Source: Rhizophagus clarus (lineage: Eukaryota; Glomeromycota; Glomeromycetes; Glomerales; Glomeraceae). From it: a DNA stretch of 64,000 bases. Below, one piece after another: positions 36,946-48,144 of the stretch (position 1 is its first letter; every line of letters begins with the position of its first letter). Made by a program: the position numbers and the translations under genes. The notes below the pieces were generated by a model that made no database searches, was not told the origin of the DNA, and saw only the letters and a list, made by a program, of their open reading frames with translations. Where the stretch lies: positions 1-64,000 of the forward strand of contig BLAL01000014.1 of assembly GCA_015698045.1 (NCBI GenBank). The letters run 5' to 3'.

Positions 36946-37078
36946 ATGATTAGTAGAACTTTACTTTACTTTTCTTGCAGATATAAAATATTTTTTTTTT
37001 ATTCTGTTTTTTTTTTATTCATTAGTATTTATTAGTAATTTGTTAGGCATATATTTAAACTGGCCTTTAGGTTAGAAG

Positions 37079-38168
37079 TAGGGCTCTGATACTGCTCTGA
37101 TCAGTTTTGGTAATTATCAAATCGTACTAACCAGTTTTAGTATTGAAGCAATTTTAGTTTTATGATTTATCAAACTGAAACTTTCAGTTTCAGTATCAGT
37201 TTTGCGATTTACTGAATTGATTTACTGATAATAAAAACATTTTTTTTATAAGAAAAATGTCTTTTCATTAAATAATGTAGTTAAAAAAAAATGGTGCAAA
37301 ACGTTTTTTACAGATAATAATCTATTTAAAAAAATAACATTTCACAACGTTATTTTTGCGAAACTTGTAAAAAATGTTGCAAAACATTTTTCACATAGAT
37401 GATTTAATATAAAAAATAACATTTTACAATGTTATTTTTGTGAAACTTGTAAAAAACATTGTGAAATGTTTTTTATATAAATAATTTAATATGAAAAATA
37501 ACATTTTGTAGCATTATTTTTGCGAAATTTGCAAAAAATATTATGAAACATTTTTTACATAAACAATTTGATAAAAAAAAATAATATTTTGCAATATTAT
37601 TTTTGCAAAACTTGTAAAAAACATTGCAAAATATTTTTTACATAATGATTTAATAAAAAAAATATCATTTTGCAATATTATTTTTGCAGAACTTGTAAAA
37701 AATGTTGTAAAATGTTTTTACATAAACAATTTAATATGAAAAATAACATTTCGCAATATTATTTTTGCAAAATTTGTAAAAAATGTTGCAAACTGTTTTT
37801 TACATCAGAAATTTAATACAGAAAACAACGTTTTACAATGTTATTTTCCTTTTTATTTAAAAATATTGCAAAACGTTTTATAAAATGATTTAATATAAAA
37901 AAATATCTCGCATCATTTTTTTTGTCACTTTAATAAAAAATATTGCGAAATATTTTTTTATGGATGATTTGATAAGGAAAAATTATTTCGCAACTTTTTT
38001 TTTACTAAACGTTGCAAAACATTTTTTTTACTAAAAATGTTCAGTAAATTGGTTCAGTTTTCAGTAATTACTGATCAGTTTTAATAATCATTAATACTAA
38101 TACTGATTAATTCAGTTCAGTATCAGCTTTTGCAAAAACTGAACTGAACTGAACTAATTAGAGCTCTA
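37079..38168. mobile_element. hAT-like non-autonomous element with internal tandem array
   Basis: The element starts TAGGGCTCTGAT and ends with the inverse of TAGAGCTCTAAT. It is flanked by GTTAGAAG (37071-37078) and GTTGGAAG (38169-38176), an 8-bp target duplication with one difference, the hallmark of hAT elements. Inside the ends are CAGTTTTCAGTAATTACTGA-type subterminal words in both orientations. The middle (about 37250-38040) is eight or nine units of ~82 bp with AATAACATTTTGCAATATTA and TTTTTGCGAAACTTGTAAAA. No ORF. Confidence 0.8.
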
Positions 38169-38542
38169 GTTGGAAGTATGGTTTTTTATATTTATAGGTA
38201 TTATGTACCCTCTTATTTACTTTAATAAATCTCATATATTTTCATCACTTTAAAAAAAAAATAATAATTCAATATTAATATAATATTAATAAAATATTTA
38301 AAAATAGTATTATCAGTCAACGGTCATTTCAGATTATTTGTCGATCATTAATTAAAATAATTTTATGTAACCATAATTGAATATTTTACCATGTAGCTAA
38401 AAAAAGAAATTTTTGATACAACATTTATACAAATTAAGTAAATTGATAGTTTGTAATATGTATTATAAATTTTCATTATTATTTCTCTTTAGTAATATTT
38501 TTTTTTTTGCATATATCGGGAAAGTTATATCAGCTCAGATCT

Positions 38543-38581
38543 GCGGTAATCTGCGATTTTAGCAGATTACCGCTTTTTTTT
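38543..38581. repeat. Perfect 12-bp hairpin followed by a T run
   Basis: GCGGTAATCTGC and GCAGATTACCGC are exact inverse copies around a 7-nt loop, followed directly by about eight T. In A+T-rich sequence such a G+C-rich stem stands out. Related 'CTGCGCAATACTGCAGAAAT' words occur to its right and again at 41160-41310, which suggests a repeat family and not a transcription terminator. Confidence 0.6.
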
Positions 38582-38898
38582 ATACAATTTAGTTAAGAAT
38601 CTGCGCAATACTGCAGAAATTATTTTTTTATTTTTTTCAAAGATTTTTTTATGAAAAATTTGTAATAATCTCCAAAATTGCAGATTTTTAAAAACATTTC
38701 GTGCAAAAATCTTTAAAAAGATTTTTCCAATTTTCTTCTTTAATTTGATAAACTTTATATAAACTTTTTAAACTTTACATTTTGTTTTGACACAAACTTT
38801 TTAAAGAAATCATTTTTTACACTTTGAAGAAATATATTTTTTATGACACTTTTCAAAGAAATAATGTTTTGCAATTTTTTTAAAGGATATTTTGCGAG

Positions 38899-40880
38899 TT
38901 TAGAACACTGAAGATATAGGTTCTAGACTCAAAAAAAAAAATTTATTTATTAATGAACATTACTAACGTTTGGTATTTCCTTAAATCCAGAATACTAAAA
39001 GAAACATTTCGAAGGTATTTCTTCGAAAAAAGTATTTAACGAACATTAACTAATGTTCATTTATTTTTTTTAATTCCAAAACGCTGAAGTGACAGTTTCT
39101 GGACTATTGAAAAAAAATTTTTTTTAATTAAAGAATGCTAATAGCGTTCATTTTTATCCAAAAACGAACGCTAATTTTGAAGGTAATACATATCATTTAA
39201 CTTGTGTATCCTTCAAAAAAAAAATTTCAATTACTTTAATGAACTCTATTTTTCTTTTCTTTTTTTTTAAGTGCAGAATGACGAAAGTACCAGTCCTGGA
39301 CATCATTTCGAAAGTAACTTTGAAAAAAAAAGCTTAATTTCTTATTAATTTTATTAATGAGCATTGACTAACAGTTGTTTTTACTTTTTATAGGCCCAGA
39401 ACTATTAGCACTCATCATATAATGTTTAACCTCAAAAAACTTGGAAAAAAACTTATTTTGCCCACTAACACGAAAGTTGTTCACCAAGAAAATTGCGGTC
39501 ACAAACTCCATTTAAAGGTATAATCTTCAAAAGATTTTTTTTTTATTGTCTTGTTTAACAAACATTATCTAACATTTGTCCTTACTTTTTGTAGGTCCAG
39601 AACACTGAACATATAGGCTCAGACTCTATTTCGAAGGTAACTTCAAAAAAAAATACCTTTTTTTTATTTTTATTTTCAACGAACGTTAACTAATGTTCAT
39701 TTCATTTTTCTTAGGTTCAGAACTCCAATTCGAAGCAGACTGAAGTATTCGAAAGTGGAAATGATTTTTTTATTAATGTTTCATTTCGTATTTCTTTTTT
39801 TTTAGATCTGGAATTTCATTTCGAGGCGGACCACTGTAAGTAAAAAAAAAAGTTCTTTTTTTACTTTTATTTCAACAAACATTACTAATATTCGTTTTCT
39901 TTTTTATTTTTTAGGTCTGGAACTCCTTTAGGGTCGGACTGGTATTTCAAAGGTATAATATCTTCAAAATTTATTTTTTTTTTATTTTATTTAATCAAAC
40001 ATTATTAATGTTCAGTTTTTTTATTTTTTTTAGGTCCAGACGTTCCATTTTAAAGATTGGATTCTATTCGAAGATAAAGCTTTCAAATTTTTTTTTGTTT
40101 TTATTTAATGAATGTTAATGAACATTTATTAACGTTCATTTTTTCTTTTTAGATCTAGAGTAACCATTTTCAAAGGCCATTTGAAGGTATGACCTTTGAA
40201 AAAAAATGTATTTAATTTTTTTGTTTAACGAATATTGCTAACGTTTGATGTTTTTTCTCAGACGAAGCCCAGACTATTCGAAAGTAATGTACATTCGAAT
40301 TTTTTTAAAAAAATTTGGTTTTTTATTTATCTAACGAATTCTATTTTTTTTCTTATTTTAGGTCTTGAATGCTCCATTTTGAAGGCCAGACTTTATTTGA
40401 AGATTAGCCTTCGATTTTTTAAATTTTTTTTTTATTGTTTTTATTTTACTAATATTCGATTTTTATTTTTTTTTTGTTTTAAGTCTGGAGCTCGGGCAGA
40501 TCAGAATATTTTGAAAATAAAAAAGACTTTGAAATTTTTTTTTGTATATTATTTTATGAAGCGTTACTAACATTTTGTTTTTATTTTGTAGGCTTGTGCT
40601 TTCTGGATGCCATAGTAAAAGGAAAATGGAAAAATGATGAAGAAAATTGCCTCCTGAACAAGATTTCGAAGGTACTTTTGAAAATTAATTTTTTTTTATT
40701 TTGTTAATAAAACGTAAACTAACATTTCAATTCTTTTTTTTTGTAGGTCCATGGCTTTCCAGACGCCTTCTGATAGAATTTCGAAGGTAAAACTTCAAAA
40801 TTATCTCATTTTTTTTATTTAAACGAAAAGTCAGTTAATATTTCGCTTTTCTTTTATTGTAGGTCTACAGTTTTCTTTAG
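38899..40880 (+). repeat. Array of ~17 intron-like modules (~110-120 bp each)
   Basis: Each unit has a G+C-richer block (consensus GTCCAGAACTCCATTTCGAAG) of about 30-80 bp, then GTAAC/GTATA, a T/A-rich spacer with GAACATTAACTAATGTTC, and a T-run ending TTTTAG before the next block. Block starts lie near 38899, 38989, 39073, 39284, 39395, 39595, 39716, 39807, 39914, 40032, 40152, 40262, 40361, 40481, 40591, 40745 and 40862. Many units keep GT, a CTAAC/CTAAT branch-like word and AG, so they read like small exons split by short introns. The block at 39595-39636 is 42 nt and open in phase 0, but others vary in length and phase and some contain stops. No signal peptide or start was found. It may be a decayed micro-exon gene or a satellite. 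Confidence 0.6.
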
Positions 40881-40937
40881 GAGTGATAAAATTTTCACAT
40901 TTGACATGTTTAATTAGATCGAAGTTAAAAGTTGTTT

Positions 40938-40965
40938 GTTGGAATCGAACCAACAGGAACACTGT
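40938..40965 (-). other. tRNA 3'-half-like sequence with a pol III B-box
   Basis: The minus strand reads GTTGGTTCGATTCCAAC (plus 40938-40954), a perfect T-arm with TTCGATT loop that contains the B-box GGTTCGATTCC. About 10 nt further downstream on the minus strand comes a TTTT run, a pol III stop. A full cloverleaf with D-arm and anticodon arm could not be built upstream, so this is a tRNA fragment or the head of a tRNA-derived SINE. Confidence 0.4.
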
Positions 40966-41159
40966 CCAAACTATTAACAACAACATAATTTGAATGTCTG
41001 TAAAGAAAAGAAAAGGGGACTTTTAATTAGTGCATTTAGTTAGCAAATAGAATAGTTTAATACTATGTACTTTTAAATTTGTAAATATCTTTAATTAATA
41101 AATTGATATTAGTTAATATTAAAGTTAAAAGACTGCCTAATTATAAATTTGCATTAGTA

Positions 41160-41310
41160 TTTTTGAAAAATTTCGCAGGTTTTTTTGTGCTTGCAGATTT
41201 GCGCAGAAATCTATGAAATTTTTCAGTGTTGCGCATCAGCATGCCCTCAGATCTGTGCAAAAATGTACTCTGCAGAATTGTGCAGATCTGTGCACCAAAA
41301 TTTTTTCTGA
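41160..41310. repeat. Cluster of GCAGATCTGTGCA-like words
   Basis: TTGCAGATTTGCGCAGAAAT, CAGATCTGTGCAAAAATG and GCAGATCTGTGCACC follow one another within 150 bp. They resemble the words near 38530-38620. The short open frames on both strands across it are side effects of the repeat. Confidence 0.4.
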
Positions 41311-41799
41311 TGTATACAAGTAAGTTCGTCTCAAAAATAAAGTTTTTCTCCAGATGCAACTTAAAAGTAGATATAAAATATAATTTAAACAACAAAAATA
41401 TATATAATTTTATGAGAAAAAAAAGATTTACTAAGTTAAAAAAGGAAGTTATTTAGATAGGTTTTGTGTAAACCGCAAAAAATCAATTTTTATAATAAAA
41501 AAAAATTTTTTTAATCTCAATAAAACTTTTAGCAAAAGTTTATTTTAACTAGTAATTAGTTTATTCTCAGCTATAATTTGGCGAAACAAACAACTTTTGT
41601 TAAGCTTAGAAGGGTGATTATTATGCCAGATTTTTTGTTATCTATAAATTTTGTTAATGATATTTTTTAATTAGAATACTAATAAAAAATTTTTTATTTA
41701 TTAAAATAAATACTATTAGGACTATTTGGATATTATAAATGGTTTTTTGGTCAAAAAACTAGTTAAATATAATGGTTCTTTGTTAATTTAAATTAAACC

Positions 41800-42174
41800 T
41801 AGTGTTGCAATCCGAATATCCGCGAATGGATACATTTTGACAATTGTACACATATTTAATCAATAAAAATGAGGATTTTTTTTTTGAGTATACCACTAAG
41901 GCTATATTCCATAACATAATGGATTTAAAGTTCTTTCCAAATATAAAATTAAAGAGAAATCCAATTCAGATTGAAAATTCATCTGACAAATGAAAAATTC
42001 AATCTGAATAGAATTTCTCTCTTTTTTTATTATTAATAAAATTTTTAATTTTTCTATGTTATACCTTGAGATATTGTTTTAAGATATCTCAAAAAAATTC
42101 TTGCCTTTATTAATTTAAATTTGTGTATAATTGTCAAAATGTGTCCATCTGTGGATATCCGGATTGCAACTCTA
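41800..42174. mobile_element. 375-bp hAT-like MITE with perfect 8-bp target duplication
   Basis: ATTAAACC precedes (41792-41799) and follows (42175-42182) the element exactly. Its termini are TAGTGTTGCAATCCG and the inverse of TAGAGTTGCAATCCG, and the terminal inverted repeat extends about 65 bp through ATACATTTTGACAATTGTAC. A second, inner palindrome pairs AATTCAGATTGA with TCAATCTGAATAG (about 41960-42023). No coding capacity. Confidence 0.88.
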
Positions 42175-43054
42175 ATTAAACCTTTAATGCTTAAATCCTA
42201 GTACTGTTACTATTGTAGTAATCATGTAAATTTTTAAAACTTATTATAAAAAAAACTTTTAAATTTTTAAATTTTAATTCATTAAACATAAAAATAAAAC
42301 GAAAGTTATTTATTCATAGAAAAAATTCTTATTAACTATCAGGTCTGTTTACTTTGTTAAATCATAATACAAATAGTATATTATGAATAAGTAAAATATA
42401 TTTTTTTATATTCAAAGTAATGTTAAAATAAAAGATATTTATATAATATTTAAAAAAAAAATAAGTATAAGAAATGATTGAAAAAGTTTTCTTAATACTT
42501 TATTAATTTGTTGTATTAAAATAACCTAATAATTGACAACCTTTTTTGGTCAGATGCAACTGAATAAAGTGAAGTTTTTAATTTTTAAAGTTTATAAAAG
42601 TGTTCTTAGGAACTAGACGAATATGTTCATAATTGGTTAAAAATGATGTTACATTGTATCAATGCAGTGTTACCTATAACCTGAAAATTTTGATTTTAAC
42701 ATAATTTGAGCTAACATTACGAATTCAGCCAAAATTAAAAAAAATTCAGCCAAAATTATGAATTATTGATTTGCAAATTTAACTGGATTTAGTTAATTTT
42801 GGACAACTTTAATTATATATGTATACTCTATATTTAAAAAGGATACTGTACGATAAATTTTTTTTTGCAAACCTTAATAAAAAAAATTTCATTACCTTTT
42901 TTCATGATATGACCAGTGGCTGTTATTATTTCAATATTAATTTAATATTAAACTGAAATAATATTAAAATATTATTCATATTATAATAAATTTAAAGATA
43001 TTGATTCTATATTAATTGAAAATTTAAGATTTTTGTAAAATATATTATATATAT
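42175..43054. other. Gene-free A+T-rich spacer
   Basis: No gene found. TTCAGCCAAAATTA words at about 42725-42765 match the repeat words near 9950-10030 and 10380. Confidence 0.4.
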
Positions 43055-44660
43055 ACAGTTAATCTTTAATATAACGAATTCTAGTTTTTATATTTTAATT
43101 TTGTTATAAGATTATAATAAAAAAATATATATATAAATATTAGAATAGTTAGTTTTGATATTTTTTTTGCATTTTATAAATAAAAATATTAAAATAGTTA
43201 ATTTTAGCATTTTTTTTAACTTTTTATATAAAAAATGATAAAACAGTCTATTTTAGTATTTTTTCTTTATTTTTTATATATATATATTATATATAAATAC
43301 TAAAACTATTAGTTTCAGTATTTTTTTTTGCATTTTAATATATAAAAATATCAGAATTCAATTTTAGCGTTTTTTTGATTTACAGTTAACTCCCTTTATA
43401 GTCACCTCTGTTATAGTCACATTACCCTATATAGTTACCTTAGTTGAGTATCCCAAATTTTCATATATAAAAACTATCGTTTATAGTTACAAACTACTAT
43501 AGTCACTATCATATTCTTTTTTAAAAATTTTATATATACTGTATGTGACTATAAAAAGATATTTATTAAAATATAATTATTCTATGATTTAATAATCAGA
43601 TTTCAATGATCTTTACCTCATTAGATTCATCTCATTGAAAGGAATCAGATGGTAGTAATTTTATAATGATTGGATTAATATTAACCGAGAAATTTGATTT
43701 TAAAGACCAAATTAGCATTTTATATATGTAAAATTCATGTAACATTAAATATTTTAACTGTATTTTAATTACTATGGGTTCTAGTAATCAGATTTTAATG
43801 ATCTTAGGCTCATTAGAATCATCTTATTGAGAGGAAGCCAATGGTAATAATTTTATAATAATTGGATTAATATTGACTGAGAAATTCGATTTTAAAGATC
43901 AGATCAGCATTTTTATACATAATATTAAATATTTTGACTGTATTTTAATTATTACGGGTTTTAGTGATTAGATTTTAATAATCTTAGACTCGTTAGAATT
44001 ATCACATCAAGAGGAATCTAATGGTTATAAATCTATAATAATTGGAATAATATTGACAAAATTACTATGATATAAATATTTAATCAAAATTATTACAATT
44101 TATAATTCTAACCAAAATTACTGATTTAATTATAAAATTTTATTGCTTATAGTCACATCTCATTATAGTCACTAAATATAGACTATTCCAAATGTGTGAC
44201 TATAAAGAAAGTTGACTGTATTATATATAAAATACTAAAACAATTAGTTTTAGTATTTTTTTGCATTTTTTATATATAAAAATGTCAGAATAATTAGTTT
44301 TAATTTTTTTTTTATATTTTATGAATAAAAAGCTAAAGTAATCAGGTTTAATATTTTTTTTTATTTTAGCATTTTTTTTTTACATATAAAAACACTAAAA
44401 TTAATAGTTTTAATATTTTTTATGTTTTTATATACATAAATATTAGAATTGCCAATATTAGAAATTTTTTGATATATATAAATACTAAAACTGATATTTT
44501 TTTTACATTTATATTTATAAAAACATTAAAACTAACAGTTTCAGTATTCTTTGTACATTTTTACATATTCTAAGAATACCAGAATTATCAATTTTGATAT
44601 TTTTTTTATGTATTTTTGCATATAAGAATACCAGAATTATTAGTTTTAATATTTTTTTAT
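43055..44660. repeat. Degenerate ~55-60-bp tandem array, split by a transposon
   Basis: Units of TTAGTTTTAGTATTTTTTTT plus 'GCATTTTATATATAAAAATA' run from about 43130 to 43378 and resume at 44222-44660. The left border has CAGTTAATCTTTAATATAAC (43063), similar to the termini of the paired elements at 32.6-34.9 kb. The array may therefore be the inside of another such element whose right end is lost. Confidence 0.6.
43383..44218. mobile_element. 836-bp non-autonomous Tc1/pogo-like element nested in a tandem array
   Basis: Termini are CAGTTAACTCCCTTTATAGT and the inverse of CAGTCAACTTTCTTTATAGT; the inverted repeat is about 25 bp with further TATAGTCAC copies inside each end. TA flanks both sides (43381-43382 and 44219-44220). 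The interior has three ~190-bp direct copies (near 43590, 43785 and 43965) with TCATTAGAATCATCTTATTG-type text. No ORF. Shorter relatives lie at 31831 and 62054. Confidence 0.85.
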
Positions 44661-45539
44661 ATCTAATAATATTTATAGTAATTTTCTTTTTTTTTTGAAT
44701 TTAAAGCTATTAATTACATATTACTTTATTAGAATTATAGATAGGATACAATAATATTATTTCTATTATTAGAAAAAACACTTTCAACCTAAAAGCTGAT
44801 CCCATTATTTGCTTAATCGCATTAATTTGAAAAAAAAGAAAATTATTTATAGTAATTATATTTATTTATATATTTTAATTTACAATTTATATTTTTAACT
44901 ATGTAATTATCAAACTATATATAGTATTTACTAATATTCTTTAATAATATTATTATCTAAAACTATATCATTTCAAAATTATTTAAAATTAAAATATAAT
45001 AAAACTAGTTTAGAATTTTTCAATTTTTTAAAACTATTAAAACTACTTAAAATTTATTAATCTGAATTAATTAGTCTAATTATGATAATTTTAATTAGAA
45101 TTATGAATCAAAAATTTTTAATTTATTAATAAATTAATTTTAATAAAATTAATAATAATATAATATTATATAATTTTTAAAAAAAAAATTTTCTTTTTAA
45201 TTCAAAGATCATGTAATAATTTTATTGCAATATATTTAATTATAAAATATAACTTACAAATGATAAAATCCATCTAGTATAGCTAGATATAACTTATAAA
45301 ATAAAACCTTAAATCTAATAAATTATAATCAAATACAACTAAAACTAGAAAATTAAAATATATCTCTTTAAAATAAATATAAAAACTATACTAAATAAAA
45401 CAAATAAAATATAAAAATAAAAATATAAACATGAATGAAAAAAAAATATTAATCTAATAATTCATTATTATTTTCTAATAAACTCTTATTAAGAAATTTA
45501 GATAATGATTTATAAATTCAAAAAAAATGACTACCAGAA
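44661..45539. other. Gene-free, extremely A+T-rich stretch
   Basis: No frame, RNA or ordered repeat that I can support. It probably consists of decayed transposon sequence, since a retroelement relic begins to its right. Confidence 0.4.
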
Positions 45540-47035
45540 GATATTAACGTTCTAATCTAAACAAATGTAAGAGATAATAAATTCATAAATCATTGTTTAC
45601 TTGTAAAAAGAGGTAGTTTGAGCAGTGAAGTAATATATGAATTATCAAAGATTTCTTAGCTATTATCTGAAGTGAAAGACTTAAAGCAGAGATATAAAGA
45701 TCTGTTAAAGGGATTTGTTAAAAAAGAAGAAGTCTTATTATATCTTAAGATTCCTTTAGATTATTCTTATAATATAGTAAAGTTGCAGTGAATTTATCAA
45801 ATAAATTTTCTAAATAAGCATATTAGTTTAATCAGTAATTAAGTACTTAGTTAACAAGTAGCCTTATTTTAAGAAAGATTAAGATATTGTTGTAAATGAT
45901 AAAAGGTAATACTATTCATTTAGCATGAAGACAAGTAAATTATTAAAAGTAGAAGTGTCTTATAATGAATTTATCTACTAAATAATTATATAGTGAATCT
46001 TTATTACAAAAAAACTATTCTTTAATTTTGGTATAGCAATTGAAAGGTATTATATTAATTAAGAGTGGATTTGTATGTTTAAATGATTATTAGAAGAGCA
46101 GAAAATAAGGTGATTTACAGTTTTATCAGATTCTTCTTTACAAAATTGACAGATAAAATTCTTGTATAAATGGGATTTTTGAATATGTAACCAGTGATCT
46201 ACTAGTAATTAATTGTATAATAACTTAATTATAAAACTTCATAGAGAATTCTAATTAATAAAAAAAGTATATTTAAAATATTTGATTTATCTAAATGTAA
46301 CCTAAATTATGTCCTATATATAAGATATTAATCTTTGAGTAAATCAATTATTATTAATGTGTAAATTTTACTATTTATTACATATTTAAATCTGTTCTAT
46401 TGATTTAATAAATAATCATAATTTGCATTCAATGAATATATTTTTAAAATGCAGGAAAAACTTATGATTATTGGATTCATAGCAAAATTTATTTCTATAA
46501 AAACTATAACTCTCTAATTTTTTTTAGTTAAATTATTCACCAATTCATTATATGGGTCTCTTGCATATGCTTTTATCTTAATTAAAATCAAATCTATATT
46601 TTTATTCTTTGACAAAATATTTATATAATATAATAAAAGTAAGTTATTAAATTTAATTATTTTAAACTGTTTTCATGATGATAAATAATCATTAATAAAT
46701 TGAATTATACTATTGCTATCAGTATAGATATAATTTGATAATTTTTTGAATATATGAAAATGGTTAAAAAAATTGTAAATATTTTTATTTTAATAAATGA
46801 AGGTCAATTGATTATCTTAAAACTGAAATTGTGTTAAGTATTAATTCCTATAAAAACAACTTTTTGATTAATAACAATAAAGGTGTAATCAAAATAATTA
46901 TCTAACAATTTCTTAAAATAAATTAAAACTTTATTTTGTATTAAGCCATCTGTATAAAAAGAAAAAATAACTAAATATTGTAGTTCTGATTTAATTTTAA
47001 TTAATGCTTTTCTGATATTATTATCTTTAATCCAC
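45540..47035 (-). pseudogene. Decayed retroelement C-terminus with RNase H domain
   Basis: On the minus strand the pieces appear in RNase H order. VIFSFYTDGLIQNK (about 46965-46935) gives the first Asp motif, SNYIYTDSNSIIQFIND (about 46735-46685) the later Asp motif, and IKIKAYARDPYNELVNNLTK (about 46600-46530) the C-terminal helix. Further 3', VDHWLHIQKSHLYKNFICQF continues CKEESDKTVNHLIFC, a zinc-knuckle-like CxxC...HxxxC typical of LINE C-termini (about 46205-46085). Stops and frameshifts separate the pieces, so it is dead. Upstream reverse transcriptase is missing. Confidence 0.65.
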
Positions 47036-47039
47036 TTTA

Positions 47040-47300
47040 CAGGTCAAATAAGATCAAATCAATCATCAATTAGTCATGTGACTGATTGGTAATCAATTGG
47101 TTATCTATTGATAACTGATTCTTCAATCTGATACCAATCAATCATCAATCAAGTCAATCTATCATTAATCAAGTATAAATTCTAAATCAGTTATCAACTG
47201 GTTATATGAATGATTAATAACTGATTAGTATACAATTAAAATTTACCAGTTATCAATAGGTTACCAATTGGATTGATGACTGATTGGTTGCTAATTAACT
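47040..47300. repeat. Second copy of the palindromic dispersed repeat, extended
   Basis: CAGGTCAAATAAGATCAAAT followed by GTCATGTGACTGATTGGTAA matches 10809-10915, then degenerates into repeated TTACCAATTGG / CCAATCAATCATCAATC words to about 47300. It abuts the 5' edge of the RNase H relic. Confidence 0.65.
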
Positions 47301-47339
47301 TATTATATATTAGCAGATTTTTAGATTTTTTCAATAATA

Positions 47340-47640
47340 ACATTTTATTTATAATCTATTTTAAAACTCTTTAAATTCTGATAGAAATTTTTTTTGATAG
47401 ATTTTTTAAGATTCATATAGAATATTTTTGATAAATAAAGATTTTTTTTTTAAGATTTCTAAGAATTTGTATGGGTATCTGATAGAAAATTTTTTTTATT
47501 TTTCAAGAATTTATATGAAAAGAGTTTATGTAGAATATTTGATAGGAAATTTTTTTTTGAAAGATTTTTTAAGATTCATATAGAATATTTTTGATAAATT
47601 GATTTTTTTTTATTTTTAAAAGTTCATATAAGAAAAGTTT
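47340..47640. repeat. Direct repeats of ~180 bp
   Basis: GATTTTTTAAGATTCATATAGAATATTTTTGATAAAT-type text occurs at about 47400 and 47565, with a related, shifted version between them. Non-coding. Confidence 0.55.
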
Positions 47641-48144
47641 GTATGGGATACTAAATTCAGTTATTATTATATCATATTGAGTAACTTTATTTTTTATAAA
47701 GATAGCTTGGTATAAAAAGCTTTTGTTTTACTGGTTTTGTAAGTAGAAAATCCAGTTTTATAGTAAAGTAAAAAATTTTTCTTCTGTAAAAATTTGATTT
47801 ACAGATTGACAAAATAGAGTTTTTCTTCTTATTTAAATTATTTACTGAATATTTTTTTAATAATTATTTATATATTTAATTATTAACAATAATTATATAT
47901 TAATTTTTAAATAAATAATATAATATTCACTGATTTTTATTAATTTAAAAATGAGAATACTTTAATTTAATTAACTTCATTGAAATAAATCTTATTTTAA
48001 AAAATATAGAGATCTATTTAACTTCTTTAGATATATGATAATTATTTTAATTTACATATAATATCACATTGGTTTCAAAGTTGGAAATAATAAAACCTAA
48101 ATAATAAAAAAATAAATATTTTTGAAATAATAAAATAAAATAAA

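Noticed and set aside
38543-38581. Intrinsic transcription terminator (hairpin plus T run)
   Set aside because: The genome is eukaryotic and there is no gene ending here; the hairpin belongs to a repeat.
40235-40570. 111-aa plus-strand frame
   Set aside because: It runs across several repeat modules and their T-rich spacers, with Phe-rich low-complexity product.
40930-41000. Complete tRNA gene
   Set aside because: Only the T-arm and part of an acceptor strand can be folded; no D-arm or anticodon arm fits, so only a tRNA-like fragment is claimed.
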